The notes under the pieces: model-generated
Database searches by the model: none
Told to the model about the DNA's origin: nothing
Seen by the model: only the letters and a program-made list of their open reading frames with translations
DNA from: Burkholderiales bacterium
GTDB taxonomy: Bacteria; Pseudomonadota; Gammaproteobacteria; Burkholderiales; Burkholderiaceae_C
DNA: 37,069 bases
Direction: 5' to 3'
Assembly (NCBI GenBank): GCA_025363275.1
Contig: JANYEE010000020.1
Coordinates: 1 to 37,069 of the forward strand
Translations under genes and position numbers: made by a program
Part shown: in pieces, positions 7,835 to 16,573 of the stretch
Position numbering within the stretch: position 1 is the first letter of the stretch
Layout of the letters: the number at the start of each line of letters is the position of its first letter

Positions 7835-8785
7835 TTACACCGAAAAGGGATGCGTAGCTTTCCAGTGCCGGGCTATGTCAATACGTCGGGCTACCCAGAC
7901 ATGTTGGTGCTGCGCGATATGGTCCAGAAAGCGCTGCAGGGCGGTGATGCGTCCAGGGCGACCCAGCAGCCGGCAGTGCATACCGATACTCATCATTTTT
8001 GGGGCATTCAATCCGTCCGGATCACCCTCGGCAACCAGCGCGTCAAACGTGTCCTTGAGGTACTGGAAAAACGGGTCGGCGTGTGAATAACCCTGGGGCA
8101 GGCAGAAGCGCATGTCATTGCAATCCAGCGTGTAGGGCACGATGAGTTGGGGTACGACGCTGCCATCGGTCTTTTGAACCTTCATCCAGAAGGGCAGGTC
8201 ATCCCCGTAATAGTCGCTGTCGTATTCAAAGCCGCCGTAGTCCGCCACCAGGCGGCGGGTGCGCGGGCTGTCTCGGCCGGTGTACCAACCCAGCGCGCGG
8301 TTGCCTGTGAGTTTCTCGATAGCCGCCATGCCGAGCTGCATGTGCTCGCGCTCGGTCGCTTCGTCGATATTCTGGTAGTGGATCCAGCGCCAGCCGTGGC
8401 AGGCAATTTCATGACCTAACTCGACACAGGCACTGGTGAGTTCGGGGTTGCGCTCCAGTGCCATGCCCACGCCAAACACCGTGAGTGGCAGGCCGCGCCC
8501 CTCAAATTCGCGCAGGATGCGCCACACGCCAGCGCGCGCGCCGTATTCGTAAATACTTTCCATGCTGAGGTGGCGTTCTGGGTAGCTGGCGGGGTTGAAC
8601 ATTTCAGACAAAAATTGTTCGGAGCCCGCATCACCATGCAGCACACTGTTTTCGCCGCCTTCCTCGTAATTGAGGACAAACTGCACCGCAATGCGTGCGC
8701 TGCCCGGCCACTGTGCATGGGGCACATTTCGGCCATAACCGATCAGGTCGCGCGGGTAGGGCTGGGTGCTGTCGTAGATGGGCAT
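7835..8785 (-). CDS. puuE: Allantoinase PuuE (polysaccharide-deacetylase fold)
   Basis: A 316-residue cytoplasmic hydrolase opening allantoin to allantoate. It belongs to the metal-poor NodB-like PuuE family, not the amidohydrolase-type AllB. Family segments are DLIGYGRNVP near residue 11, VLNYEEGGENS near residue 33, ASYPERHLSMESIYEYG near residue 62, EIACHGWRWIHYQN near residue 126 and GWYTGRDSPRTR near residue 166. The start at 8785 gives the standard MPIYDSTQPYPRDL N-terminus; the longer frame uses a TTG. It is 8 bp upstream of the uraD/amidohydrolase gene, so the two are co-transcribed. A gap of 63 bp separates it from the secreted-protein gene upstream and may hold a promoter, though none is obvious. 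Confidence 0.93.
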   Translation of the reverse strand: MPIYDSTQPYPRDLIGYGRNVPHAQWPGSARIAVQFVLNYEEGGENSVLHGDAGSEQFLSEMFNPASYPERHLSMESIYEYGARAGVWRILREFEGRGLPLTVFGVGMALERNPELTSACVELGHEIACHGWRWIHYQNIDEATEREHMQLGMAAIEKLTGNRALGWYTGRDSPRTRRLVADYGGFEYDSDYYGDDLPFWMKVQKTDGSVVPQLIVPYTLDCNDMRFCLPQGYSHADPFFQYLKDTFDALVAEGDPDGLNAPKMMSIGMHCRLLGRPGRITALQRFLDHIAQHQHVWVARRIDIARHWKATHPFSV

Positions 8786-8848
8786 AGCGGGGCGTCGAAT
8801 AAGGCAATGGTCGGTGGAAACCGCCCGCAAACGTTGCAAGCCCCGTGC

Positions 8849-10063
8849 CTATTTGCGGGTTAAATCCTGCACTTGTTGGCGCGCGGTTTCGGCGTCCTTG
8901 CCGTATTCTGTCAGGTATCGCTCGCGTTCTTCGCTTGTCCATTCATTGGGAGAAAAACGGTCGCGGTGGTAGCGGGCGCTGGTGTAGATGACACCGGGCT
9001 GGCGGGCCATCATGGCGCGGTCCGGGAATGTGTCGGGAATTAGCAAAAAACCATCCACATCGCGCAGTTTCAGGGGGAAGACTGGGGCTTTGTCGCGAAT
9101 CAGTGCGCCAAAGACTTGCAGGCGCACCTCGCGCGTGCCTGCCGCCAGCTCGTCGTTGAACTGCACTAACGCAAACGGCACGCCATTGGCATCGTCTACA
9201 CGGCCGCTAACCACATAGCGGCCTGCCTGGCGCACGTTGAGTTTGATGTAAAAGTTCAAGGAGCCAGCTTCTACGGCCTCGCGCACGCCACCCCAGGTGG
9301 CCGGCATATCGGGGGTGTAGATCACATCCAGTTGCACGACGCCCTGCTGACCATTGGCCGTTACTTCCGCCAGGGTGCGGATGGTGCCGTTGTAGTTCTC
9401 AAACCCCTGGGTTGCCGGGCTCAGCCGTGCCATGTAGTTGCCGTCACCCGCAGTGTCGTCGGCACCGCTGCCGTTGTCGCTAAAGCTTAAATTTGCCTGG
9501 ATGTTTTTGACCGGCGTTCGCGAATCGGCAATTGAGCGAGCCGACGCATTGCGGATGGTTAACGGTAGCGGAAGGTTGTTGTCGTCCACCGCCTGGATTG
9601 CAAAGCGCACGGACTCCGTGCCGCTCAGGAACACGCGCTCTTGGCTGGTGCGCAAACGTACACCTTTGACGGGTTCGCCTTTGTCGTTGAGCAGCTTTAG
9701 CTCTTCGGTCACAGGGGCAAAGGGCCGCACTTGGTCTGGATGCTCGGTAAGCGGGCGCGAATCGGGGGGGTAGCGCGTAGCGTCGCGGTAGCTGGCATAC
9801 AGCCGCTCCGCCCGCTCGTAGCGCGCTTGCCACAGGGCAAGCTGAGCCTGGCGTGCCTGCAAGCCGGCGGCGCTGTAGGGCCCGGTACTCCCGGTTGCAG
9901 CGCTGGCGGCCATGCTGTTGCTTTGCACTGCCGATGGGTTGGAAGCACCCGATTGGTTGTTGGTGGGATCGGCGTCCGTAGCGCCGGCGCTCAGAAAAAA
10001 GGCCAAGGTAGCTACTGCAACTGTGGCAGCAGCCCCCAGGCCCAGAACGTGTCTGCGTTTCAA
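8849..10063 (-). CDS. Exported protein with choice-of-anchor-X-like region, unknown function
   Basis: About 404 residues from a TTG at 10063, or 427 from an ATG at 10132 that overlaps the preceding gene. I prefer the TTG because it gives a clean signal sequence (KRRHVLGLGAAATVAVATLA) 7 bp after the upstream stop; no strong ribosome binding site settles it. After a Ser/Ala-rich linker there is a helical stretch (AQLALWQARYERAERLYASY), then beta-rich segments resembling bacterial Ig-like or choice-of-anchor X domains (GEPVKGVRLRTSQERVFLSG, DNGSGADDTAGDGNYMARLS). The latter resembles a calcium-loop pattern. The C-terminus is polar with no anchor seen. It pairs with the next secreted gene and may be co-transcribed with puuE. 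I do not recognise a function. Confidence 0.78.
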   Translation of the reverse strand: MKRRHVLGLGAAATVAVATLAFFLSAGATDADPTNNQSGASNPSAVQSNSMAASAATGSTGPYSAAGLQARQAQLALWQARYERAERLYASYRDATRYPPDSRPLTEHPDQVRPFAPVTEELKLLNDKGEPVKGVRLRTSQERVFLSGTESVRFAIQAVDDNNLPLPLTIRNASARSIADSRTPVKNIQANLSFSDNGSGADDTAGDGNYMARLSPATQGFENYNGTIRTLAEVTANGQQGVVQLDVIYTPDMPATWGGVREAVEAGSLNFYIKLNVRQAGRYVVSGRVDDANGVPFALVQFNDELAAGTREVRLQVFGALIRDKAPVFPLKLRDVDGFLLIPDTFPDRAMMARQPGVIYTSARYHRDRFSPNEWTSEERERYLTEYGKDAETARQQVQDLTRK

Positions 10064-10070
10064 GCCGACA

Positions 10071-10982
10071 TCAGTTTGCGTACGTGACCATATCGGCGCG
10101 CACCTTCGAGACGACACCGCCCCAGCTTCCATTGGTGTAATGGTTCAGGGATTCGCTGTCGTCGCGGAATTGCACGCTGTGGTAGGCCCACTTGGCCGAG
10201 CCACCTTCGTTGGCCGCAGTGCCCAGGGTCAGGTCATTGCAGAACCAGTCGGAGGGGTTGCACAAACCTGCGCCACCGCTGCCAGACATGCCGCCTGACG
10301 AGTGGTAGGCCACGGCTTCATCGTCCTGGCCCGGCAGCACGGCCGAGTACAACGTGCCCTTGGCACCGGCAAACATGTAGAACCATTTGGCGCGGGTTTG
10401 GTTATGGTCATACATCGCACGTGCAGTGGCTGTTTTTAGGTCGGAGGTCAGTGGGTCCGATACGGCCCAGCTGCCTACGTTGGCCAGTTCGCTGCCACCA
10501 CCGGCACCGGCTGCTACGTCCACCCATTTGATATTCCAGCCAGTTTGGGTGGAGCCATCAGTGGCCCCGCAGACGCCCGCGCTGTTGGGGGTGGCGTCCT
10601 TTTTGGTGCGCGCCGTGCCGCCGTACAGCGACAGTGCATAGCCGATTTGCAAATTGCCTGCGCTGTGGGCCGCTACATAGCACCAGTTGTTGCCGGTGCA
10701 GTAGCAGTCCAGCGCGTCTCGGATACGATAGTTTTGATCGGCCACGCGGTTGTAGCCGTCCCAGTTGACCGAGACCTTGTTCACGCCCGCTGCCGTGCCG
10801 GCCGGGCCCCAGTAGCTGAAGTCGGCATGGTTGCCAGGCTGGGCGTTACTGCTGCGGCCATTCACCCACAGGGAGTAATTGGTGGCATACACACCACCGG
10901 CCAGACCCAAAAGAACAACGCCAATGAGCCGCAACTTGCGCGCGGACGTGGATGAAAAGAATCCCGACAAACTCAAACGCAT
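10071..10982 (-). CDS. Secreted protein with AHSAG motif, possible alpha/beta hydrolase
   Basis: A 303-residue exported protein. The ATG at 10982 is 6 nt from an AGGAG; another ATG two codons earlier directly abuts it. A signal peptide is visible (RKLRLIGVVLLGLAGGVYA). The mature part contains CYCTGNNWCYVAAHSAGNLQIGYAL, where A-H-S-A-G resembles the nucleophile elbow of serine hydrolases, flanked by cysteines. Near the C-terminus the stretches VAYHSSGGMSGSGG and NPSDWFCND are also Cys/Ser rich. Catalytic Asp and His cannot be assigned. The downstream gene begins 7 bp after the stop, so the two likely act together outside the cytoplasm. The family is not one I recognise. Confidence 0.8.
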   Translation of the reverse strand: MRLSLSGFFSSTSARKLRLIGVVLLGLAGGVYATNYSLWVNGRSSNAQPGNHADFSYWGPAGTAAGVNKVSVNWDGYNRVADQNYRIRDALDCYCTGNNWCYVAAHSAGNLQIGYALSLYGGTARTKKDATPNSAGVCGATDGSTQTGWNIKWVDVAAGAGGGSELANVGSWAVSDPLTSDLKTATARAMYDHNQTRAKWFYMFAGAKGTLYSAVLPGQDDEAVAYHSSGGMSGSGGAGLCNPSDWFCNDLTLGTAANEGGSAKWAYHSVQFRDDSESLNHYTNGSWGGVVSKVRADMVTYAN

Positions 10983-11054
10983 AAACATCTCCTGGTGTGT
11001 GGAACCGCTAGCCTTGGGTCGCCAGTGTCGTCATGCACCAACTTGGTAACAACT

Positions 11055-11066
11055 GGGGAATACCCC
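11055..11066. promoter_or_regulatory. Small palindrome in the divergent gap upstream of uraH
   Basis: The 136 bp between the divergent secreted-protein gene and uraH hold GGGG-AATA-CCCC, next to TTGGTAACAA at 11044-11053, which is itself a partial inverted repeat. The position between divergent starts suits an operator for a purine or urate-responsive regulator, but no consensus was matched. Confidence 0.25.
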
Positions 11067-11118
11067 TAACGCAATGGACTGCAGCGATACTGCAAGTCCA
11101 CATCAAGAGGACAGCACC

Positions 11119-11472
11119 ATGGGATTGAGTACACACGTTTTGGACACCATGCATGGCACTCCCGCCTCGGGCATGGCGGTCACGCTGTACCGCGGCTCGG
11201 ATGCTGGCTACACGCAGCTTGCCAGCTTTGTGTTGAATGAAGATGGCCGTCCGCCCCAGGGCATGTTGATTGCGCACGCTGAGTTGCAAGTAGGCGCTTA
11301 CCGCCTGAAGTTTGCAGTGGCCGACTATTTCAAGGCCTGCGGGGTGAGCTTGCCAGAGCCCAATTTTCTGACCAATGTGCACTTGGATTTTGGTGTGGCC
11401 CATGCAGACCAGCATTACCATGTGCCGCTGCTGGTGAGCCCTTGGAGCTACTCCACCTACCGGGGGTCGTAA
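11119..11472 (+). CDS. uraH: 5-hydroxyisourate hydrolase (transthyretin-like)
   Basis: A 117-residue protein that hydrolyses 5-hydroxyisourate, the product of PuuD, to OHCU. All family marks are present: the N-terminal HVLD with H6, the arginine in GRPPQG, the histidine in HYHVPLL and the terminal YRGS (114-117). Length matches the family. AAGAGG lies 8 bp before the ATG. No signal peptide is seen, so it acts in the cytoplasm. It stands alone on the plus strand, divergent from the secreted-protein operon and converging with the lipoprotein gene 22 bp downstream, while the next enzyme (UraD) is encoded in the block on the opposite strand. Confidence 0.95.
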   Translation: MGLSTHVLDTMHGTPASGMAVTLYRGSDAGYTQLASFVLNEDGRPPQGMLIAHAELQVGAYRLKFAVADYFKACGVSLPEPNFLTNVHLDFGVAHADQHYHVPLLVSPWSYSTYRGS

Positions 11473-11494
11473 TCCCCTAGTGGTAGTCCTCGTT

Positions 11495-12028
11495 CTACAG
11501 CTGGCCTTCGGTCAGTGTGTCTAATTGGAAGCGCCCACTGCTGTGCCACAGCCAGGTGTCGGTGTAGGTGACTTTACCCATGCGCAGCGGTGCCGGAAAG
11601 GGCGCCGCCTGCCGCACGGATCGCTCAATCTCTGCCATCACATCCGGCGCATGGCGCGGAGCGCGCATCCAGCTGATGCCAGTCACGTAGCCCCCCCTAT
11701 CAATCTCCACTTGCAATACCCCGACTGCATGCAAGAGGGGCGGCATCTTGCCGGGATACAGGCGTGCCTGGTTAAGTGCATACAAGTGTTTGGCAGCATC
11801 CATTCGGTAATCCCGTGGTGTTTTGGCTTCAGACACCCGTTTGTCGATGATTAACGGCGGGGTTGGGGGCGGTGCAACCGTGGTCGGCGGTAGGGGTGTA
11901 AGTACCGGCACTTCAGTGGCGTTGGGAATTGTCGGCGACGGCGGTGTGGAACACGATGCTGATAACGCAACGACGGCCATCCACGACAGAGTAGCCTTTA
12001 GGCGCGGTGTTATCTGAGGAAAGCGCAT
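11495..12028 (-). CDS. Lipoprotein with TonB C-terminal-like domain
   Basis: A 177-residue predicted outer-envelope lipoprotein. The start at 12028 has GGAG 8 bp upstream; the open frame continues back to 12187 but overlaps xdhC. The signal peptide ends at the lipobox LSASC, followed by a Pro/Thr-rich linker (VPVLTPLPPTTVAPPPTPP) typical of a spacer, then an acidic/basic helix and a C-terminal beta region (GVLQVEIDRGGYVTGISWMR, MAEIERSVRQAAPFPAPL) that resembles the TonB family C-terminal fold. It lacks the N-terminal membrane helix of a true TonB. Function unknown; neighbours are purine genes on both sides. Confidence 0.8.
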   Translation of the reverse strand: MRFPQITPRLKATLSWMAVVALSASCSTPPSPTIPNATEVPVLTPLPPTTVAPPPTPPLIIDKRVSEAKTPRDYRMDAAKHLYALNQARLYPGKMPPLLHAVGVLQVEIDRGGYVTGISWMRAPRHAPDVMAEIERSVRQAAPFPAPLRMGKVTYTDTWLWHSSGRFQLDTLTEGQL

Positions 12029-12069
12029 CGAAAATCTCCAATTCTTGTAGGCATACTGTGCCCCATGTC

Positions 12070-12094
12070 GGGCGCGTAGCGCCAGTATTTTTTT
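12070..12094 (+). terminator. Weak hairpin plus T-run upstream of xdhC
   Basis: GGCGC-GTA-GCGCC (12071-12083) is followed by AGTA and seven T residues. It could end transcription running toward xdhC or form part of a leader attenuator. The stem is only 5-6 bp, so it is weak. Confidence 0.3.
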
Positions 12095-12151
12095 GTAAAT
12101 ATTTGATGAAAACGGCAATGCATTTTGAAAACCTGAAAGCGCAGCAGATCC

Positions 12152-12955
12152 ATGGACTGGCTTGAAAAGCTTCTGCTGCGTCTGCAAACTGAGCCGGCGG
12201 TGCTGGTCACCGTGTTGGCTACGCGGGGGTCGGTGCCGCGTGATGCTGGCACCTGGATGGCCGTATTCGCCGATAGCTTTTTAGCCACGATCGGCGGCGG
12301 CCGTTTGGAACAAGACGCCATGGACTTAGCCCGTGACAGGTTGGCCACAGGGGCTACTGAATCTTTGGAGCGTACTTTTTCGTTGGGCCCCAGCTTGGGT
12401 CAATGCTGCGGCGGCGAAGTGCAATTGCGTTTTGAGCGTATCGGCGCGGCCAATGCGCCCGCGTTGGCCGATCGGCTGCGTCCGGCGCACACACCGGTAG
12501 CCGTATTTGGTGGCGGCCATGTCGGTCAAGCCCTGGTACGCGTCTTGGGTTTGCTGCCCACCGATGTGCGGTGGTTTGACAGCCGCGACGAAGTCTTCCC
12601 CGCCAACCTGCCGCCCCATGTGCACACCGAGCACAGTGATCCGGTAGAGGCTGGCGTGGCGGATCTGGTGCCTGGAAGCCGAGTTTTCATTATGAGTTTT
12701 AGCCATGCAGAAGACTTTGCCGTGGTGGCCGCCTGTCTACAACGCCAGCGCGATCGGAAGGACTTGCCCTACATTGGCCTGATTGGCAGCAAGTCCAAAT
12801 GGGCAACCTTCCGACACCGGCTGGAGGCGCGCGGTTTCACCGCGCAAGAGCTGGACCACGTGACCTGCCCTATCGGCGTGCCCGGCATTGACGACAAGCG
12901 CCCTGAGGTGATTGCCGTGGCGGCTGCGGCCCAACTCTTGCAAGTCATCGGATAG
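12152..12955 (+). CDS. xdhC: Xanthine dehydrogenase accessory protein XdhC
   Basis: A 267-residue cytoplasmic chaperone that binds molybdenum cofactor, promotes its sulfuration and delivers it to XdhB. The N-terminal XdhC/CoxI segment has ATRGSVPRDAG (23-33), GGGRLEQ and SLGQCCGGEV, whose adjacent cysteines are typical; the C-terminal Rossmann-like part has VFGGGHVGQAL near residue 113, GLIGSKSKWATFRHRL near residue 207 and GVPGIDDKRPEVIAVA near residue 245. No strong ribosome binding site precedes the ATG. It is 13 kb from xdhAB and is followed 51 bp later by puuD on the same strand, so a transcript joining XdhC to the urate step is likely. Confidence 0.94.
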   Translation: MDWLEKLLLRLQTEPAVLVTVLATRGSVPRDAGTWMAVFADSFLATIGGGRLEQDAMDLARDRLATGATESLERTFSLGPSLGQCCGGEVQLRFERIGAANAPALADRLRPAHTPVAVFGGGHVGQALVRVLGLLPTDVRWFDSRDEVFPANLPPHVHTEHSDPVEAGVADLVPGSRVFIMSFSHAEDFAVVAACLQRQRDRKDLPYIGLIGSKSKWATFRHRLEARGFTAQELDHVTCPIGVPGIDDKRPEVIAVAAAAQLLQVIG

Positions 12956-13006
12956 CCTGCTGCCACCCGAAATTACACTGGCTCACTGCTGAGGAGAATA
13001 TTGCTG

Positions 13007-14239
13007 ATGGAGAGTTATCTGCTGGATTGGGCCAACCTGCTATTGCGTTGGACCCATGTGATTACCGCCATTGCGTGGGTAGGTTCGTCGTTTTATTTTG
13101 TGTTTCTGGACAGCAGCCTGACGCCACCGGTCGATGAAGACCTCAAACGCCAGGGCGTCAGTGGCGAGTTGTGGGCGGTACATGGTGGCGGCTTTTATCA
13201 CCCTGTCAAATTCGCGGTATCGCCGCCGGTCCTGCCGGACAAGCTGCACTGGTTTTATTGGGAGAGCTACAGCACCTTTCTGACGGGTTTTGCGCTGTTC
13301 AGCGTCAGCTATCTGTGGCATGCGGGCACTTACCTGATCGACAAGTCGGTCATGCAGTGGACACCCGTGGTAGCGGGTTGGGTGGCCGTGGGTTTTTTGG
13401 TGGTGTTCTGGGTCGCGTATGACGCGGTGTGCCGAATTTTCAGCCACCGCCAGCATGGTGAAGTCATCGTAGGCGCGCTGGTGGCCGCATTGGTGGCTGC
13501 TGCGGCCTACCTGGCTTGCCACTGGTTTGCCGGGCGCGCTGCGTTTTTGCTGGTGGGCGCCATGATGGCCACCGCCATGACGGCCAACGTGGCGTACTGG
13601 ATCATTCCCGGACAGCGCAAGATGGTGGCCTGCATCCGCGCAGGCGAGCCGGTGGACCCGGTGCATGGCAAGCGCGGTAAGCAACGCAGCGTGCACAACA
13701 CCTACTTCACGTTGCCAGTGATTTTTGCGATGCTCAGCAACCATTACAGCTTCACCTACAGCCACTCGCACAACTGGCTAGTGCTGGTCGTAATGATGGC
13801 GGCAGGCGCTGCGATCCGCCAGTTTTTTGTACTGCGCCATGGCTACCAACTCGGGCGCAACCGCCACCCGGGGTGGTATGCGGTGGCAGGTTGCGTCGGT
13901 ATTGCTGCGGTGATCTTGGCATTGGCGCCCGCCCTTGATAATACAAATGCTATCAAATCAGGAGCTGCTAAGTCAAGTAATACGAGGGCCACAGCCCGAT
14001 TAGACTATAAAACACTGCAACCCGTGCTGGAACAGCGTTGTTACCAGTGCCACGGCGCTGCGGTGCAAATGAAGAACGTGCGTCTGGACTCCCCCCAAGG
14101 CCTGGCTGCCCACGCGCAGGCGGTGTACCAGCAAGTGGTGGTCACCAAAGCCATGCCGATGAACAACGCCACCGGTATCACTGAACCAGAGCGCCAGCTG
14201 ATCCGTCAGTGGTTTGAGGCCGGTGCTGCAACGGAGTAA
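13007..14239 (+). CDS. puuD: Membrane urate hydroxylase PuuD with cytochrome c domain
   Basis: A 410-residue inner-membrane urate oxidase. The first ~310 residues are the PuuD N-terminal domain with about eight membrane segments, starting WANLLLRWTHVITAIAWVGSSF and containing WVAYDAVCRIF and HNTYFTLPVIFAMLSNHY. The last ~80 residues form a small cytochrome c domain with CYQCH (345-349) and an axial methionine candidate in TKAMPMNN. It oxidises urate to 5-hydroxyisourate and passes electrons to the respiratory chain. The ATG at 13007 is preceded by GAGGAG; a TTG at 13001 is too close to it. Residues 314-335, exactly the linker between the membrane and heme domains, are encoded by a family 2 repeat. 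Confidence 0.93.
   Translation: MESYLLDWANLLLRWTHVITAIAWVGSSFYFVFLDSSLTPPVDEDLKRQGVSGELWAVHGGGFYHPVKFAVSPPVLPDKLHWFYWESYSTFLTGFALFSVSYLWHAGTYLIDKSVMQWTPVVAGWVAVGFLVVFWVAYDAVCRIFSHRQHGEVIVGALVAALVAAAAYLACHWFAGRAAFLLVGAMMATAMTANVAYWIIPGQRKMVACIRAGEPVDPVHGKRGKQRSVHNTYFTLPVIFAMLSNHYSFTYSHSHNWLVLVVMMAAGAAIRQFFVLRHGYQLGRNRHPGWYAVAGCVGIAAVILALAPALDNTNAIKSGAAKSSNTRATARLDYKTLQPVLEQRCYQCHGAAVQMKNVRLDSPQGLAAHAQAVYQQVVVTKAMPMNNATGITEPERQLIRQWFEAGAATE
13948..14012 (+). repeat. Family 2 repeat, copy inside puuD
   Basis: Begins TGCTATCAAATCAGGAGCTG and ends near GCCCGATTAGACTATAAAAC. It matches the copy in xdhA (29201-29267) through TGCTATCAAA, the GGGCC.CAGCCCGATT centre and the TATAAA end, and the copy at 7034-7100 through AGGGCCACAGC. 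It is translated as AIKSGAAKSSNTRATARLDY, a flexible polar linker. Confidence 0.82.
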
Positions 14240-14249
14240 GAGGCGGGTT

Positions 14250-16223
14250 TCAAGGGCGGGCCTTGGCATCGCGCACCAGCTCGCCACAGTCGCTGTCTTT
14301 TCCGGGTCCTGCGTCTACCAGCGGGATCAGCGCCAACAGCGGGTTGAGCAGACCCAAGCCCACTGCGCCTGCGGCGCGGGTGATCACACGTCCTTTGTCG
14401 ATCTGCACTCGCGGGTGCGCAAAACTGCCACGGATATAAATCGGACTGTGCAGCGATAGTGGGCTGGTGGCCTTGGTGCGGGGGTCCAGCATCAAATCAA
14501 TGCTTTCGTTTTTCAGATCGATGTTGCCAGAACCTATCAACGTGCTCACCTGCGTGTCCAGCACCAGTGCGCTGGCCTGCATGGTGCCCTGTTTCACGTC
14601 AAAGTCGGCTACCGCGCAGCGCAGCTTGATCAGTCGGTCGCCCGTCAGGCTCAGGCCCAGAATTTCCCACAAGTGCAGGCCCGCTTTTTCCATCATCAAC
14701 TGGCTGATCTGACCGTCGGATACCACCAGACCGAGCTTGCCATTGGCGTGTGCCAGCATGCTGCCGACCGAATTGCCCGTGCCTTTGAGATCAAACTCAC
14801 CATGTACCAGGCCGATGCTGTTTTTACCCAGGTCCAGCGTTGGAAACAATTTGCCCAGCAGCACTTTGCGCACCAGCGCTTGTGCCTGGCCAGTCAGCGG
14901 TGCGTGACGCCCGTCCAGTGTCACGGTGGCTTCGAGTTGTCCGCCGGCTAATCCAAAGTTCAGGGGTTTGAGCGTAAGCAGCGCATCGTGCAGGCTCAAG
15001 TGGACCCGCAAGTTTTCCAGCGGCAGGGCCTGAGCGCGCAGCAGGCTTTTGGCCTGCAGTTGCACATCGGCGTCCACCGAGTCCCAACGCTCGGTATTAA
15101 ATGGCAGATCAGGTAGCACATGGCCGGTGTTCTGCAGCTGGGCGACCGCTTGCTTGACACTACCCGGTCGGGCGCCGATGACTGGCCCCAAGTCGTCCAG
15201 CGCCAGGCGGTTGGACTGTACTTCTGCCGTGAGCGTCGGCCGTTTGCCGCCGATGACCACCTGGGCGTATCCGGCCAGGTCGCTGCTTCCCACGCGGCCG
15301 GCAAATTTTTCGAAACGCCAGGTGCTGCCACTATGCACCAGCCGACCTGCCGCGGTGTAGGGGCGCGTGACCGGAAAAGCGATACCGAGCAAGGGATACA
15401 ACTGTTCCAGACTATCGCCGCGCAGCGTCATGTGGAGGTCAGCAGCTCTGAGCGTTTGTAAATCGGTCACCGTACCGTCCAGCGTGATTGCGGTGCGGCC
15501 GATCGTGGCGCGCGCATTGAGGGGGTAGGGCAGTTGGGTGTCGCTTAGGGCCAGTGCCGGGCCACCGCTGCCTTGGCCCTTCACTGGTAGGCCTTTGTAG
15601 TTGCCTTGCACCGTGAACTGTAGACCGGTGGTGGGCGCTTTGGCAGTGCTGCTGGCAGCAGTGCTCAGTGTGGCTTGCAGACTGGTTTCTTGGCTAGGGT
15701 CGTCAAAGCCTATGGAGCCGTGCTCAATGCTGACCTGTCCTAAGCCGATGCGGGCCTCCTCATCGGTTTGGCCCAAGTCCAGCAGCCAGCTTTTTCGGCC
15801 CTCGCGCGAGCGCTCCAGCGATACATCGGCCTGCTCCAGGCGCACGTCAGGCAATACCAATTTGCGGTGGAATAGCTGGGGAATATCGATGCCTACTTCG
15901 ATGCCCTGCGCTGTCAGTAGGTGCGGGTTTTGTGCCCATGAGGGATTGGCAAAACCCAGCGCCTGCGCTTGTATCCGAGCGACCGGCCAGCCAAACTGCA
16001 CGTTCAGATCGCCTTGAATTGCCAGCACCCGCCCGGTCTTTTGCAATGCATATTGTTCCAGGGGGCCACGCAGCCAATTCCAGCCCACTAGGGCGATGGT
16101 CAGCGCGCACATCAGTGCCACTACGAGCACTGCTGCCGCCACCCAAATGATGGCGCGGGATACCAACCGCAGTGTGCGTGGTGTCCGGTTGTTGGAGAGC
16201 AGGGTCTCAGCCATGGGGTGCAT
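14250..16223 (-). CDS. AsmA-family envelope protein
   Basis: A 657-residue protein with one N-terminal membrane helix (about 25-48, AIIWVAAAVLVVALMCALTIAL) and a long periplasmic beta-rich part. The AsmA marks are the segment QKTGRVLAIQGDLNVQFGWPVARIQAQALGFANPSWA (residues 60-97) and the C-terminal DLKNESIDLMLDPRTKATSPLSLHSPIYIRGSFAHP block. AsmA-like proteins resemble bridge-type lipid transporters and affect outer-membrane assembly. Start 16223 is used; the in-frame ATG at 16214 is an alternative, and neither has a good ribosome binding site. It converges with puuD, the stops being 10 bp apart. No functional link to purine catabolism is apparent. Confidence 0.87.
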   Translation of the reverse strand: MHPMAETLLSNNRTPRTLRLVSRAIIWVAAAVLVVALMCALTIALVGWNWLRGPLEQYALQKTGRVLAIQGDLNVQFGWPVARIQAQALGFANPSWAQNPHLLTAQGIEVGIDIPQLFHRKLVLPDVRLEQADVSLERSREGRKSWLLDLGQTDEEARIGLGQVSIEHGSIGFDDPSQETSLQATLSTAASSTAKAPTTGLQFTVQGNYKGLPVKGQGSGGPALALSDTQLPYPLNARATIGRTAITLDGTVTDLQTLRAADLHMTLRGDSLEQLYPLLGIAFPVTRPYTAAGRLVHSGSTWRFEKFAGRVGSSDLAGYAQVVIGGKRPTLTAEVQSNRLALDDLGPVIGARPGSVKQAVAQLQNTGHVLPDLPFNTERWDSVDADVQLQAKSLLRAQALPLENLRVHLSLHDALLTLKPLNFGLAGGQLEATVTLDGRHAPLTGQAQALVRKVLLGKLFPTLDLGKNSIGLVHGEFDLKGTGNSVGSMLAHANGKLGLVVSDGQISQLMMEKAGLHLWEILGLSLTGDRLIKLRCAVADFDVKQGTMQASALVLDTQVSTLIGSGNIDLKNESIDLMLDPRTKATSPLSLHSPIYIRGSFAHPRVQIDKGRVITRAAGAVGLGLLNPLLALIPLVDAGPGKDSDCGELVRDAKARP

Positions 16224-16573
16224 CAGCGATGGAGAACATCGGCACTTGGGCGTCCCAGATGAACAAGTTGGGAAATCCAGCGAACTCGATTTGGGTGAGC
16301 TAGCCGGCCGTGAACAACTAATTCGCCCGTGCCCTCAAACCTGAGCGGGATGCTGGCCGGATCCTGCGGGGCGTTAGTGGAGCGACCCGTATGTGCCGGT
16401 ATCGACGTTTGCGCTTGTCCAGTATCTCCCATTGGCATCATTAAGTCGTGTGGCTAACAAGTGCGTACTATGGGTTCAGAAGTGTTTTGACTCCGTGCGT
16501 TGGCGTACGGAGGCGGTACGCCCGAGACGCAGCCAGGCTAGCCTATGGTTGCTCTCGGGGAGGATGATGTGGG
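16224..16573. other. 350-bp gap with no convincing gene
   Basis: Lies between the AsmA start and the CHRD lipoprotein stop. A 72-codon minus-strand frame (16223-16441) overlaps the AsmA start by one base but has no recognisable features. A perfect short inverted repeat GGCGTAC-(7)-GTACGCC is at 16502-16522, with no T-run, so it is at best a weak end signal for the CHRD gene. No mobile-element remnant was recognised. Confidence 0.6.

Noticed and set aside
8849-10982. Idea that the secreted pair is a toxin-immunity or defence module
   Set aside because: Both proteins have export signals, and neither shows nuclease, toxin or immunity features.
16223-16441. 72-codon minus-strand frame just before the AsmA gene
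   Set aside because: It overlaps the AsmA start by one base, but there is no ribosome binding site, domain or signal peptide; I keep the region as non-coding.
16502-16522. Terminator for the CHRD lipoprotein gene
   Set aside because: The inverted repeat is only 7 bp per arm and lacks a following T-run in either direction.
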